Source: Magnetospirillum sp. 15-1 (GTDB lineage Bacteria; Pseudomonadota; Alphaproteobacteria; Rhodospirillales; Magnetospirillaceae). From it: DNA of 64,000 nt. Shown piece by piece: positions 8,838-16,484 of this stretch. The DNA lies in NCBI RefSeq assembly GCF_900184795.1, contig NZ_FXXN01000025.1:258542-322541 (forward strand). Direction: 5' to 3'. A model generated the notes under the pieces. It ran no database searches. It was not told where the DNA came from and was given only the letters and a program-made list of their open reading frames with translations. How positions within the stretch are numbered: the stretch's first letter is position 1; every line of letters starts with the position of its first letter. Made by a program: the position numbers and the translations under genes.

Positions 8838-9497
8838 ATGAACGACGGCTATCACCTTCTCGACATCGTTTTTTTCGCCATGGTCGCCGCCTTCCTGGTG
8901 TTGCGCCTGCGCAGCGTGCTGGGCAAGCGCACCGGCGCCGAGCGCCCGCCCGAGCAGTGGACCCCGCCGGAAACCCCCGCCGACAACGTGGTGGACCTGC
9001 AAAGCGTCCGCCGCTCGGCGGCGGAACCGCCGGCCGAGACGCCGGTGGGCCAGGGTCTGGCGGCCATCCGCGCCGCCGACCGGGGATTTGACCTGGACGG
9101 CTTCTTAGGGGGAGCCAAGGCGGCGTTCGAGATGATCGTCATCGCCTTCGCCCACGGCGACAAGGCGACGCTGCAGCCGCTGCTGGCCCCCGACGTCTAC
9201 CGTCATTTCAGCGACGCCATCGAGGCGCGGCGCCAGCATGGCGAGACGCTGCAGACCGAACTGGTGGGCATCCGCTCGGCCGAACTGATCGAGGCCCAGA
9301 TGGACGGCCGCTTCGCCGCGCTCACCATCCGGTTCGTCAGCGAGCAGGTCAACGCGCTGCGCGACGCCAAGGGCGAAGTGGTGGAAGGCAATCCCGAGCG
9401 GGTGATCGACGTGATCGACCTGTGGACCTTCCGCCGCGATACCCGCGCCACCGATCCCAACTGGGCGCTGGCCGCCACCCATACCCCCGAGCCATGA
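8838..9497 (+). CDS. Tim44-like (TimA) domain protein
   Basis: A single N-terminal membrane segment (LLDIVFFAMVAAFLVLRL, about 7-24) is followed by a proline-rich linker and a Tim44-like domain (about 95-210) with FLGGAKAAFEMIVIAFAHGD and LLAPDVYRHF. Bacterial Tim44-like proteins are related to the matrix-side component of the mitochondrial protein import motor; a general bacterial function is not settled. Length is 219 residues. The start at 8838 follows a family-like MNDGYHLLDI; upstream in-frame codons fall in the divergent fxsA promoter. The stop overlaps the mltA ATG, suggesting co-expression at the envelope. Confidence 0.85.
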   Translation: MNDGYHLLDIVFFAMVAAFLVLRLRSVLGKRTGAERPPEQWTPPETPADNVVDLQSVRRSAAEPPAETPVGQGLAAIRAADRGFDLDGFLGGAKAAFEMIVIAFAHGDKATLQPLLAPDVYRHFSDAIEARRQHGETLQTELVGIRSAELIEAQMDGRFAALTIRFVSEQVNALRDAKGEVVEGNPERVIDVIDLWTFRRDTRATDPNWALAATHTPEP

Positions 9498-10675
9498 GGA
9501 AAGCGGCCGCCGCGCTGCTGGTGGCGGCATCCCTGGCCGCCTGCGCCACGCCGGAACCGGCGCCCGGCCCAGGCGGGCCCGACCGCATGGTGCTGCAGCC
9601 CCTTTCCTTCGACCGGCTGGCCGGGTGGTCCGACGACGAATCGGCCCGGGTGCTGCCGGCCCTGCTTAAATCGTGCAACCGCATCACCCGGCTGCCCATC
9701 GACAAATCCATCGGTTTCGAGGGCGTGGGCGGTACCGCCGCCGACTGGTATTCCCCCTGCTCCGCCGCCGCCCGGGTGGCCGAGGGCGACCATAAGGGCG
9801 CCCGCGCCCTGTTCGAGACCTGGTTCACCCCCTGGCAGGTCACCAATGACGGCAAGGCCGACGGGCTGTTCACCGGCTATTTCGAGCCGGAGATCAAGGG
9901 CTCGCGCCTGCGGAAGGCGCCCTATACCCAGCCCATTTACGGCAAGCCCGCCGATCTGGTCACCGCCGATCTGGGCAAGTTCCGCTCCGACTGGTCGGGC
10001 GAGCAGGTGGTCGGCCGGGTCGAGAACGGCCGTCTGGTTCCCTATGCCACCCGCGCCGAGATCGACAGGGGCGCCATCGACGGCAAGGCCGCCGTGGTGG
10101 CGTGGACCGACGACCCGGTGGATCTGGCCATCATGCAGATTCAGGGCTCGGGCCGGGTACGCCTCGACGACGGCTCGGTGATCCGCCTGGGCGTGGCGGG
10201 CAGCAACGGCCATAAATTCGTCGGCATCGGCAAGGTGATGAAGGATGAGGGCAAGCTGGGGAGCGACACCTCCATGCCGGCCATCCGCGCCTGGCTCAAG
10301 GCCAATCCCGAGGAAGGCCGCACCCTGCTGGGCCGTAATCCCCGCTATATCTTCTACGGCCTCAACGCCGGCACCGACGGGCCCATGGGGACCGAGGGCG
10401 TGGCGCTGACGCCCGAGCGCTCGCTGGCCGTCGATCCCCGCTTCGTGCCGCTGGGCGTTCCGGTATGGGTGGACAGCGTCGATCCGGCGGGCAAGCCGCT
10501 GCGCCGCCTGATGGTGGCCCAGGATACCGGCGCCGCCATCAAGGGACCGGTGCGCGGCGACGTGTTCTGGGGGGCTGGCGAAGCCGCCTTCCAGATCGCC
10601 GGCAAGATGAAGAGCCCCGGCCGGCTGGTGGTGTTCCTGCCCCGCGCCCGCTCTCCCCGGCTGGCCGAGAGGTAA
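9494..10675 (+). CDS. mltA: membrane-bound lytic murein transglycosylase A
   Basis: MltA cleaves peptidoglycan glycan strands to 1,6-anhydro products. A lipoprotein signal peptide with lipobox LAAC (Cys at about residue 17) predicts attachment to the outer membrane. GYFEPEIKGS (about 132-141) is the MltA-domain signature. The C-terminal 3D domain carries QDTGAAIKGPVRGDVFWG with the catalytic aspartate region. The length of 393 residues is normal. The ATG overlaps the stop of the Tim44-like gene, which excludes the longer upstream start. Confidence 0.94.
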   Translation: MRKAAAALLVAASLAACATPEPAPGPGGPDRMVLQPLSFDRLAGWSDDESARVLPALLKSCNRITRLPIDKSIGFEGVGGTAADWYSPCSAAARVAEGDHKGARALFETWFTPWQVTNDGKADGLFTGYFEPEIKGSRLRKAPYTQPIYGKPADLVTADLGKFRSDWSGEQVVGRVENGRLVPYATRAEIDRGAIDGKAAVVAWTDDPVDLAIMQIQGSGRVRLDDGSVIRLGVAGSNGHKFVGIGKVMKDEGKLGSDTSMPAIRAWLKANPEEGRTLLGRNPRYIFYGLNAGTDGPMGTEGVALTPERSLAVDPRFVPLGVPVWVDSVDPAGKPLRRLMVAQDTGAAIKGPVRGDVFWGAGEAAFQIAGKMKSPGRLVVFLPRARSPRLAER

Positions 10676-10745
10676 GGGTTGCCTTCCGGGTCCGGCTTGT
10701 CCATCCTTCGCCTCAACGAAATCTGATACGGAACGGATCGCGGCG

Positions 10746-11495
10746 ATGAGCCGGTTGCTGGCCGAATGGCGGGAACGCAAGGGACGCGAGGAGGAGCAGC
10801 TGCATGAGCAGCTGTGCGCCGCGGTGCGTGCCGGCCAGGTTCAGGTCTATACCGATCCCCGCCTCCTGGATTTCCAGGGCTCGCCGGTGCACCAGCACTG
10901 GGACCATCTGCTGCCGCTGACCATCGAAGCCACCCTGGCGCTGATCATCCTGCTGGCTACCGGCCTTGCCACCGGTATCGTCGCCATGACGCTGTGCGTG
11001 CTGGCCCATCTGTACGGCAACAAGTACTACGTGGCCTGGCGGCTGAAGATGCGTGCCCTGGCCTATCTGATGGGCAGCTATCAGCAATTCGTCACTCTGT
11101 GGCAACTGGGCGGCATCGCCCTGGTGGTCAAGGGGGTCAACGAGGCTCCCTGTCTGGCGCCCAAGGGCGACTGGCGCAAGTTCATCCGCCGCAATCTCGG
11201 CGAGGGCGAGGCCCAGGCCCAGGCGCCCATGGCCAATGCTCCGGTGCCCGCCGGTCCGCGCATGACGGCGCCGCCGGCCCAGCCGGCCGCCCCGGTGCCG
11301 CCCCCTTCACCCGCGCCCGAACCGGCACCGATGGTGATCGAGACCGCGCCCCTGGCCGACTCGGTGCAGCCGGTGCCTCCTCCTCCCGCCCCCGAACCCG
11401 AGATCATGGCGCCGCCGACACCCCAGCCGGGGGATCGCTGGGCCTCCATCGCCGACGAGGACCCGCCGCGCGATGAGGTGGTGCCCAGGCAATGA
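10746..11495 (+). CDS. membrane protein with proline-rich tail, function unknown
   Basis: I do not recognise this family. The 249-residue protein has a charged N-terminal helix (1-30), one long or two short hydrophobic segments at about 55-90, a conserved-looking middle (LYGNKYYVAWRLKMRALAYL), then an extended Pro/Ala-rich region from about residue 150 to the end. The tail looks like a flexible spacer. The stop overlaps the start of the Smr-domain gene (ATGA at 11492-11495), so the two are probably translated together. Low-complexity GC-rich sequence makes the tail easy to overcall, but the N-terminal half has good codon structure. Confidence 0.65.
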   Translation: MSRLLAEWRERKGREEEQLHEQLCAAVRAGQVQVYTDPRLLDFQGSPVHQHWDHLLPLTIEATLALIILLATGLATGIVAMTLCVLAHLYGNKYYVAWRLKMRALAYLMGSYQQFVTLWQLGGIALVVKGVNEAPCLAPKGDWRKFIRRNLGEGEAQAQAPMANAPVPAGPRMTAPPAQPAAPVPPPSPAPEPAPMVIETAPLADSVQPVPPPPAPEPEIMAPPTPQPGDRWASIADEDPPRDEVVPRQ

Positions 11496-12080
11496 CCCGG
11501 TCGCGTCTGGTCGAGCCGCGCCAGCCCCGCCGCCGGGTGGTCAGCGCCGACGAGATCCGGGTGTGGAAGGCGGTGGTGTCGGACGCCAAGCCGCTGCCCG
11601 GCCGCTCCCCTCCCGCCGATCCGCCGCCCGATGCCGTGGCCGCGCCCGAGCCGGTGGCTTCAGAGCCGCCGCCGCCCGGCAAGCCGCCGGTCCGCCCCTC
11701 GGCCCATCCCCCGCCCACCCCGCCACGGTCAAGGTGAGCTGCATCACGGCAGAGCCCCCGGCCTGGACCGCCGGTCCGCCGACCGGCTCAAGAAGGGCGA
11801 GATGGAGATCGAGGCCGATCTCGACCTGCACGGCCTGACCCAGGACATGGCCCATGCCCAATTGACCGCCTTCATCCAGCGCTGCTGGGTGGCGCAGCGC
11901 CGTTGTGTCCTGGTGGTGACCGGCAAGGGAGCCCAGGGCTTCGGCGTCCTGCGGGCCCAGGTGCCGCGATGGCTCAACCAGAGTCCCCTGCGCGAGCGTA
12001 TCCTGGGCTTTTCCTACGCCCAGCCGCGCCATGGCGGCGATGGCGCCCTCTACGTCCTGATCCGCAGGCAGCGGGCATGA
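11492..12080 (+). pseudogene. Smr/MutS2-domain protein, frameshifted
   Basis: Two frames together make one Smr protein. The first, from the ATG at 11492, reads MTRSRLVEPRQPRRRVVSAD and ends at a TGA at 11735-11737. The second covers LDRRSADRLKKGEMEIEAD and the Smr core DLDLHGLTQDMAHAQL plus VVTGKG, ending at 12080. The junction lies in C-rich sequence around 11700-11735. One extra base there (or two missing) would explain it. Both ends are anchored by ATGA overlaps with neighbours, so the full gene is real. The shift may be a true mutation or a sequencing error in a homopolymer. Smr domains are nucleases or nucleic-acid-binding modules. Confidence 0.8.
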
Positions 12081-12430
12081 CTCCGTTCGGCGCCCGTATC
12101 CGCGCCCTGCGCGATGCCAAGGGTATCCAATTGCGCCAGATGGCCGCCGACCTGCATATCTCCGCCGCCTATCTCTCGGCGCTGGAGCACGGCCATCGCG
12201 GCCGTCCGGCCCCCGGTCTGGTGATGCAGATCTGCGGCTATCTCGGCTGCATCTGGGACGAGGCCGAGGAGCTGAAGGCCCTGGCCGAACTGTCTCATCC
12301 CAAGGTGACCCTGGACACCTCGGGCCTCACCCCCGCCCACACCGAACTGGCCAACCGTCTCGGCCGGTCCATCCGCGACCTGCCGGAAAACGTGGTGGCG
12401 CGGTTGCTGAAGGTATTGGGGGAGCAGTAG
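12077..12430 (+). CDS. XRE-family helix-turn-helix regulator
   Basis: This 117-residue protein has an N-terminal Cro/C1-type helix-turn-helix (about 5-60) with FGARIRALRDAKGIQLRQMA and ISAAYLSALEHGHRG, where the recognition helix is expected. The rest (LSHPKVTLDTSGLTPAHTEL and on) is short and helical. It is probably a DNA-binding regulator whose targets are unknown. The ATG overlaps the stop of the Smr gene. An IS110 element begins just after its stop codon, so its original downstream terminator may now lie at 13515-13555. Confidence 0.85.
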   Translation: MTPFGARIRALRDAKGIQLRQMAADLHISAAYLSALEHGHRGRPAPGLVMQICGYLGCIWDEAEELKALAELSHPKVTLDTSGLTPAHTELANRLGRSIRDLPENVVARLLKVLGEQ

Positions 12431-13514
12431 CGGAGTATCCGTGTTGATCAAGCTGATTTTGGTATCCAGGGACGGCCTGCTCTGAGCAGGGCATTTGCCA
12501 GGACGACGAGCTTTCGCATGATTGCGGTAATGGCGAGCTTGGCGGGCTTTCCAGCACTGATGAGCTGCTGGTATTTGGCCTTGAGGTCAGGGTTGAAGCG
12601 CATGGCGACGAGAGCAGGCATGTAGAGCGCCTGACGGACGTCAGCCCGTCCGCCGCGAATGAATGCGTGTCCGGTCCAGCGTCCGGACTGGCGGGCAATA
12701 GGGGCCAACCCGGCGAGACTTGCGGCTTGTCCCGGTTCCAAGACACCGAGTTCGGGCATCTCGATCAGCAGAGCAAGCGCGGTCAGGCGCCCTATGCCAG
12801 GAATGCTGATCAGAATTTCCTGGCGCCGGGAAAGTTCGGCATTGGCCTGGATGCGACGTTCCAATTCGGCGTCGATGGCGGCGATCTGACGCTCGATGTG
12901 CTTCAGCCGCTCGGCATTCTGACGCCTGAGCAGGGTGATGCTCAGGGATTTTGCGCGGTTCCTGGCCGCCGTGCGATCCTTGACCAGCGCCTCGCGGGCG
13001 AGGTGGAACTGCCTGAGTTCGACAATGGTCTCGTCCGGCGCCGGGCGCGTTTCCAGTTGGAGAAGAGCCCCCATTCTGGCCAGCAGGATGGCATCCAGGC
13101 GGTCGGTCTTGGCCAACTTGCCGACGGCCTCAGCGAAACGCCGGGCCTGGCGGGGATTGACCTTCACCATCGGCAGACCGCCTCTGGCCAGCGCACGCTC
13201 AAATGTGCGGTGATAGGGGCCGGTGGGCTCGAAGACCACGCGGGCAACATCCTTGCCGATCCAGGCGATCAGGGCCTTGTGTCCCTTGGAATCGTTGGCG
13301 AACTGGCGGCTGATGCCATCTGACAGGCGATGGGCATCGAGACTGTCTTTCGAGATGTCGATGCCAATGGTAGTCTCGGTCATCTTTTCCGTGCCTCTGC
13401 TTGTCATCCGGGGCTCTCCCCCGGGTATCCGTTCAGGCCAATGGAAAAGACGAGGGTGATCAGACTCCGCTTCGGCCCATCAATCCGGCCCGCTTTTTCT
13501 CGATCCATCCCTCG
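12431..13514 (-). mobile_element. IS110-family insertion sequence (ends approximate)
   Basis: The element consists of one DEDD transposase gene (minus strand) with almost no sequence after its stop and a longer non-coding stretch before its start. This is the layout of the IS110 group, where the non-coding left end encodes the guide (bridge) RNA. IS110 elements lack obvious terminal inverted repeats and do not make clear target duplications, so the ends cannot be fixed by eye. The match GTATCCGT occurs at 12435-12442 and 13425-13432 and might relate to the ends. It lies between the XRE gene and dapB. Confidence 0.75.
12448..13383 (-). CDS. IS110-family transposase (DEDD recombinase)
   Basis: The protein has the N-terminal DEDD (RuvC-like) domain with TIGIDISKD (Asp9), FEPTGPYHRT (Glu) and KTDRLDAILLARM (Asp-x2-Asp). 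A coiled-coil middle follows, then a C-terminal Transposase_20 domain with SIPGIGRLTALALL and FIRGGRADVRQALYM. At 311 residues from the ATG at 13381-13383 it appears intact. An in-frame ATG at 13405-13407 is possible, but a GAGG ribosome-binding site lies about 9 bases before the inner ATG. IS110 enzymes recombine DNA via a Holliday-like intermediate, guided by a bridge RNA. Confidence 0.93.
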   Translation of the reverse strand: MTETTIGIDISKDSLDAHRLSDGISRQFANDSKGHKALIAWIGKDVARVVFEPTGPYHRTFERALARGGLPMVKVNPRQARRFAEAVGKLAKTDRLDAILLARMGALLQLETRPAPDETIVELRQFHLAREALVKDRTAARNRAKSLSITLLRRQNAERLKHIERQIAAIDAELERRIQANAELSRRQEILISIPGIGRLTALALLIEMPELGVLEPGQAASLAGLAPIARQSGRWTGHAFIRGGRADVRQALYMPALVAMRFNPDLKAKYQQLISAGKPAKLAITAIMRKLVVLANALLRAGRPWIPKSA

Positions 13515-13550
13515 CCGCTGACGAGAGGGCAGCCACCCTCTCCCAGCGGT
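13384..13550 (-). ncRNA. candidate bridge (guide) RNA region of the IS110 element
   Basis: Read on the transposase strand, this stretch upstream of the gene is non-coding and structured. One long hairpin has outer arms CCGCTG/CAGCGG (13544-13549 with 13515-13520) and inner arms GAGAGGG/CCCTCTC. A second perfect 6-base stem is at 13408-13424 (CCGGGG/CCCCGG). IS110-group elements are known to encode a bridge RNA of roughly this size in the same place. The outer hairpin may instead be a host terminator on the plus strand, so the extent is uncertain. Confidence 0.35.
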
Positions 13551-13557
13551 TCCTTTT
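13515..13557 (+). terminator. hairpin followed by T-run upstream of dapB
   Basis: Arms CCGCTG (13515-13520) and CAGCGG (13544-13549) enclose a second stem GAGAGGG/CCCTCTC with a six-base loop. The hairpin is followed on the plus strand by TTCCTTTTT. This looks like a Rho-independent terminator. It would have ended the XRE gene's transcript before the IS inserted, or it shields dapB from transcripts crossing the IS. It may alternatively belong to the IS left end. Confidence 0.55.
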
Positions 13558-13611
13558 TCGCCTGTCGGCACGGAAAGTCATAAGACAAGCCTTTTTGGAA
13601 AGGATCGGGAC

Positions 13612-14409
13612 ATGAGGATCGGAATCGTCGGCTGCAATGGACGCATGGGCCGGATGCTGATGGAGGCGGTACTGTCCGCCGAGGGCTGCCGGCTTTCGGG
13701 CGGCACCGAACGGGCCGGAAGCGACGTCATCGGCCGCGACCTCGGACTCCTGCTGGGCCGCGATCCGGTGGGCGCCGTGGTGAGCGCCGACGCCGAAGCC
13801 CTGTTCGCCGCCTCGGACGCGGTGATCGACTTCACCGCGCCGGCCGCCACCCTGGCCCACGCCGCCATGGCCGCCAAACTCGGCAAGGTGCTGGTGGTGG
13901 GCACCACCGGTCTCGCCAAGGAGGACGAGGCCCGGCTGGCCGAGGCCGCCAGGAGTGCTCCCATGGTCTACGCCCCCAATTTCAGCGTCGGCGTCAATCT
14001 GCTGATGGCGCTGACAGAGCGCACCGCCGCCATTCTGGACCAGGATTACGATATCGAAATCGTCGAGATGCACCACCACCACAAGGTGGACGCCCCCAGC
14101 GGCACGGCGCTGGGCCTGGGCCGCGCCGCGGCCAGGGGCCGGCAGGTGGCGCTGGACAGCGTATGGTGCAAGAGTCGCGACGGCCATACCGGGGCACGCC
14201 CCAAGGGCGAAATCGGCTTTGCCACCCTGCGCGGCGGCGACGTGGTGGGCGACCACACGGTGATGTTCGCCGCCGATGGCGAGCGGGTGGAGCTGACCCA
14301 TAAGGCGTCGTCGCGGGCCGTGTTCGCCAAGGGCGCCGTACGGGCGGCGCGCTGGGCCGCCGGCCGGCCGGCCGGTCTTTATTCCATGCGCGACGTGTTG
14401 GGGCTTTAG
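13612..14409 (+). CDS. dapB: 4-hydroxy-tetrahydrodipicolinate reductase
   Basis: DapB catalyses the NAD(P)H-dependent reduction step leading to tetrahydrodipicolinate in lysine and meso-diaminopimelate synthesis. The nucleotide-binding loop GIVGCNGRMGRM starts at residue 4. The catalytic motif EMHHHHKVDAPSGTAL contains His154-157 and Lys158. Length (265) is normal. GGAAAGGATCGGG upstream provides the ribosome-binding site. The IS110 element lies immediately upstream and may have displaced or altered its promoter. lysA, the end of the same pathway, is at 39600-40886. Confidence 0.97.
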   Translation: MRIGIVGCNGRMGRMLMEAVLSAEGCRLSGGTERAGSDVIGRDLGLLLGRDPVGAVVSADAEALFAASDAVIDFTAPAATLAHAAMAAKLGKVLVVGTTGLAKEDEARLAEAARSAPMVYAPNFSVGVNLLMALTERTAAILDQDYDIEIVEMHHHHKVDAPSGTALGLGRAAARGRQVALDSVWCKSRDGHTGARPKGEIGFATLRGGDVVGDHTVMFAADGERVELTHKASSRAVFAKGAVRAARWAAGRPAGLYSMRDVLGL

Positions 14410-14412
14410 GGG

Positions 14413-14595
14413 ATGAGCGAGGAGCAGACCCCCCCGGAGACCCCTTCCCTGCAGGAACCGCAGGTCAAGCGCCGCTACAAGGAGTGGGAGCACAGCTCGC
14501 CCGAGGAGGTGGCATTCTCCCGCAGGATCTTCTACGGCATGATGACCGCCCTGGCCCTGCTGCTGGGGGCGCTGACCTACGGCGCGCTGCGGTAA
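14413..14595 (+). CDS. small single-pass membrane protein, unknown
   Basis: This 60-residue protein begins 3 bases after dapB. It has a hydrophilic, Pro/Glu-rich N-terminal half with a basic stretch (VKRRYKEWEHSS) and one hydrophobic segment (FYGMMTALALLLGALTYGAL, about 40-59) at the C-terminus. The topology looks like a tail-anchored or single-pass protein. Tight coupling to dapB and a terminator directly after the gene support it being a real unit. I know no function. Confidence 0.65.
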   Translation: MSEEQTPPETPSLQEPQVKRRYKEWEHSSPEEVAFSRRIFYGMMTALALLLGALTYGALR

Positions 14596-14600
14596 TCGGG

Positions 14601-14637
14601 AAAAACAAATCCCCCGGCCAGGGCCGGGGGATTTTTC
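14601..14637. terminator. bidirectional Rho-independent terminator
   Basis: A perfect 12-base stem (14607-14618 with 14623-14634) has a four-base loop and flanking A- and T-runs on the two sides. It can therefore terminate the dapB unit on the plus strand and grpE on the minus strand. It lies exactly between these convergent genes. Confidence 0.92.
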
Positions 14638-14647
14638 ATGGGGCCGG

Positions 14648-15241
14648 TCAGACCGACGTATCCACGTTGTTGCCGCCGCCCTTGGGGCCGCCCTTGGCCA
14701 CCCCCACCAGGGCGGGGCGCAGCAGACGGTCGTGCAGGGTGTAGCCGGCCTGCATCACCAGCACCACGGTGCCCTCGATCTGGCTGGGGTCCTCCATCTC
14801 CATCATGGCCTGATGCAGATTGGGATCGAAACGTTCGCCCTGGGCCGAAACCGGCTTGATGCCGTAGCGCTCGAAGGTGGCGAGCAGCTCGCGTTCGGTC
14901 ATCTCGACGCCGGTGGTCAGCGCGGTGAGCGATTCGTTGCCCTCGCGCGCCGTGGCCGGCACCGAATCCAGGGCGCGGCGCAGGTTGTCGGCCACCGACA
15001 GCACATCCTTGGCGATGTTGGAGATGGCGTACTTGCCGCGATCCTCGGCCTGCTGCTCCAGGCGGCGCCGGGTATTCTCGGTCTCGGCCTTGGCATAGAG
15101 CACGTCGTTCTTCAAGCGGGCGATCTCGGCCTCAAGCTCGGCGATGTGATCGGACTCGGCGGCCGGCGGAACAGCGGATTCGGCGGCCGGTTCGGCGCTC
15201 TCGGCGGCGGGCGTCTGCTCAGCAGTCTGATCCTGGGTCAT
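14648..15241 (-). CDS. grpE: nucleotide exchange factor GrpE
   Basis: GrpE releases ADP from DnaK in the Hsp70 cycle. The 197-residue protein has an acidic, Ala-rich N-terminal arm (1-35), a long coiled-coil helix (IAELEAEIARLKNDVLYAKAE, about 33-53) and the C-terminal beta domain with PVSAQGERFDPNLHQAM and VVLVMQAGYTLHDRLLRPA. The start is the ATG at 15239-15241; a TTG two codons earlier is less likely. It lies after hrcA with a gap of 33 bases, so heat-shock co-regulation is likely. Confidence 0.95.
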   Translation of the reverse strand: MTQDQTAEQTPAAESAEPAAESAVPPAAESDHIAELEAEIARLKNDVLYAKAETENTRRRLEQQAEDRGKYAISNIAKDVLSVADNLRRALDSVPATAREGNESLTALTTGVEMTERELLATFERYGIKPVSAQGERFDPNLHQAMMEMEDPSQIEGTVVLVMQAGYTLHDRLLRPALVGVAKGGPKGGGNNVDTSV

Positions 15242-15274
15242 AATCAAGCTCTCTCGATATCTTGGGGTTAATGG

Positions 15275-16339
15275 TCAGGTGGGTTGCCCGATCAGACGGC
15301 CGATCACCTTGGCGGTGTAATCGACCATGGGAATGATGCGGGCGTAATTGATGCGCTGCGGGCCGATCACCCCGATGGCGCCCACGATGCGCTCGCGGGC
15401 GTCGCGATAGGGCGCCACCACCATGGAACAGCCGGTGACGCCGAACAGATCGCTTTCGGCGCCGATGAAGATCTGCACCCCGTCGGCGACCCGGGTCAGG
15501 TCCACCAGGCGCAGGAACTGCTCCGAGGTCTCCAGCGCCTCGAACAGGCCGCGGATGCGCTCCAGATCCTCGACGGCGGTGACGTCTTCCAGCAGGTGCG
15601 ACTGGCCGCGCACGATGAGCGCCGAATGGCTCTCGCCACCGGCCCAGGTGGCCAGCCCGGCCTCGATCACCCGCTTGGTCAGCGAATCCAGCAAGGTGCG
15701 CTGATGCTCCAGCTCGGCGGTGATCTCCTCGCGTACCTCGTCGAGGGACCGGCCGGCCAGCCGGGCATTGAGATAGTTGCCCGCCTCCACCAGGGTGGAC
15801 ATCTCGACGCCGTCGGGCAGGTCGAGGATGCGGTTCTCCACCATGCCGTCCTCGGTGACCAGCACCACCAGGGCGCGGTTGCGGCCCAGCCAGACGAATT
15901 CCACGTGCTTCAGCGTGCGCTGGATCTTGGGCGCCACCACCACGCCGGCGCAGCGCGACAGGCCGGACAGCGCGCCCAGCGCCTCGCCCAGCACCTGCTC
16001 CATGGAACGGCCGGCCGCCTTGCACTGGGCATCGATGGCCGAGCGCTCGGCATCGGCCATGCGGCCCACTTCCAGCAGGCCGTTGACGAACAGACGCATG
16101 CCCGCCTGGGTGGGCAGCCGCCCGGCCGAGGTGTGGGGCGCATAGAGCAGGCCGAAATCTTCCAGGTCGGCCATGACGTTGCGGATGGTGGCCGGCGACA
16201 GGGAAAGGGTCAGGCGGCGCGACAGGGTACGCGAGCCGATGGGCTCGCCCGTCTCCACATAGGCTTCCACGATCTGGCGGAAGATTTCCCGCGATCGGTC
16301 GTTCAGCTCGGTGATGACGGGTCCCTTGGTCCGTGGCAT
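15275..16339 (-). CDS. hrcA: heat-inducible transcription repressor HrcA
   Basis: HrcA represses chaperone genes by binding CIRCE operators. The 354-residue protein has an N-terminal winged helix (LNDRSREIFRQIVEAYVETG, GSRTLSRRLTLSLSPATIRN) and the C-terminal HrcA/GAF-like domain with typical LVVLVTEDGMVENRI. I saw no CIRCE inverted repeat (TTAGCACTC-N9-GAGTGCTAA) upstream of this gene, so its targets, probably groESL, lie elsewhere. It precedes grpE and is divergent from rph, the common alphaproteobacterial order. Confidence 0.95.
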   Translation of the reverse strand: MPRTKGPVITELNDRSREIFRQIVEAYVETGEPIGSRTLSRRLTLSLSPATIRNVMADLEDFGLLYAPHTSAGRLPTQAGMRLFVNGLLEVGRMADAERSAIDAQCKAAGRSMEQVLGEALGALSGLSRCAGVVVAPKIQRTLKHVEFVWLGRNRALVVLVTEDGMVENRILDLPDGVEMSTLVEAGNYLNARLAGRSLDEVREEITAELEHQRTLLDSLTKRVIEAGLATWAGGESHSALIVRGQSHLLEDVTAVEDLERIRGLFEALETSEQFLRLVDLTRVADGVQIFIGAESDLFGVTGCSMVVAPYRDARERIVGAIGVIGPQRINYARIIPMVDYTAKVIGRLIGQPT

Positions 16340-16372
16340 TGGGTTTCCTGGAGCGTTCTCCGGTGCGGCGAA

Positions 16373-16401
16373 AATCTAGTGGCGCCTCGCCCCCTCGTCA
16401 A
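16373..16401 (-). promoter_or_regulatory. candidate promoter for hrcA-grpE
   Basis: On the minus strand a -35 box TTGACG (16396-16401) is separated by 17 bases from a -10 box TAGATT (16373-16378). These match the sigma-70 consensus at 5 of 6 and 4 of 6 positions. The start site would be about 25-30 bases upstream of the hrcA ATG. Confidence 0.5.
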
Positions 16402-16484
16402 TGTCGGGGGGTCGAGATTGTGGACGGAACCCACCATATGGAGGTAGCTTGCCGCCTCTTCCCCCTTAGAGGACTTCCATAAGC

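Noticed and set aside
11631-12080. An independent gene of 149 codons starting MPWPRPS
   Set aside because: The first 45 or so codons are an off-frame reading of the upstream part of the Smr gene; only the 3' part is authentic, so I treat the whole as one frameshifted gene.
12431-12447. A 3' terminal inverted repeat of the IS
   Set aside because: IS110 elements usually lack terminal inverted repeats; the short GTATCCGT match to 13425-13432 is in direct orientation and too short to define ends.
16340-16484. CIRCE operator between hrcA and rph
   Set aside because: No TTAGCACTC/GAGTGCTAA inverted repeat is present; only a sigma-70-type promoter is supported.
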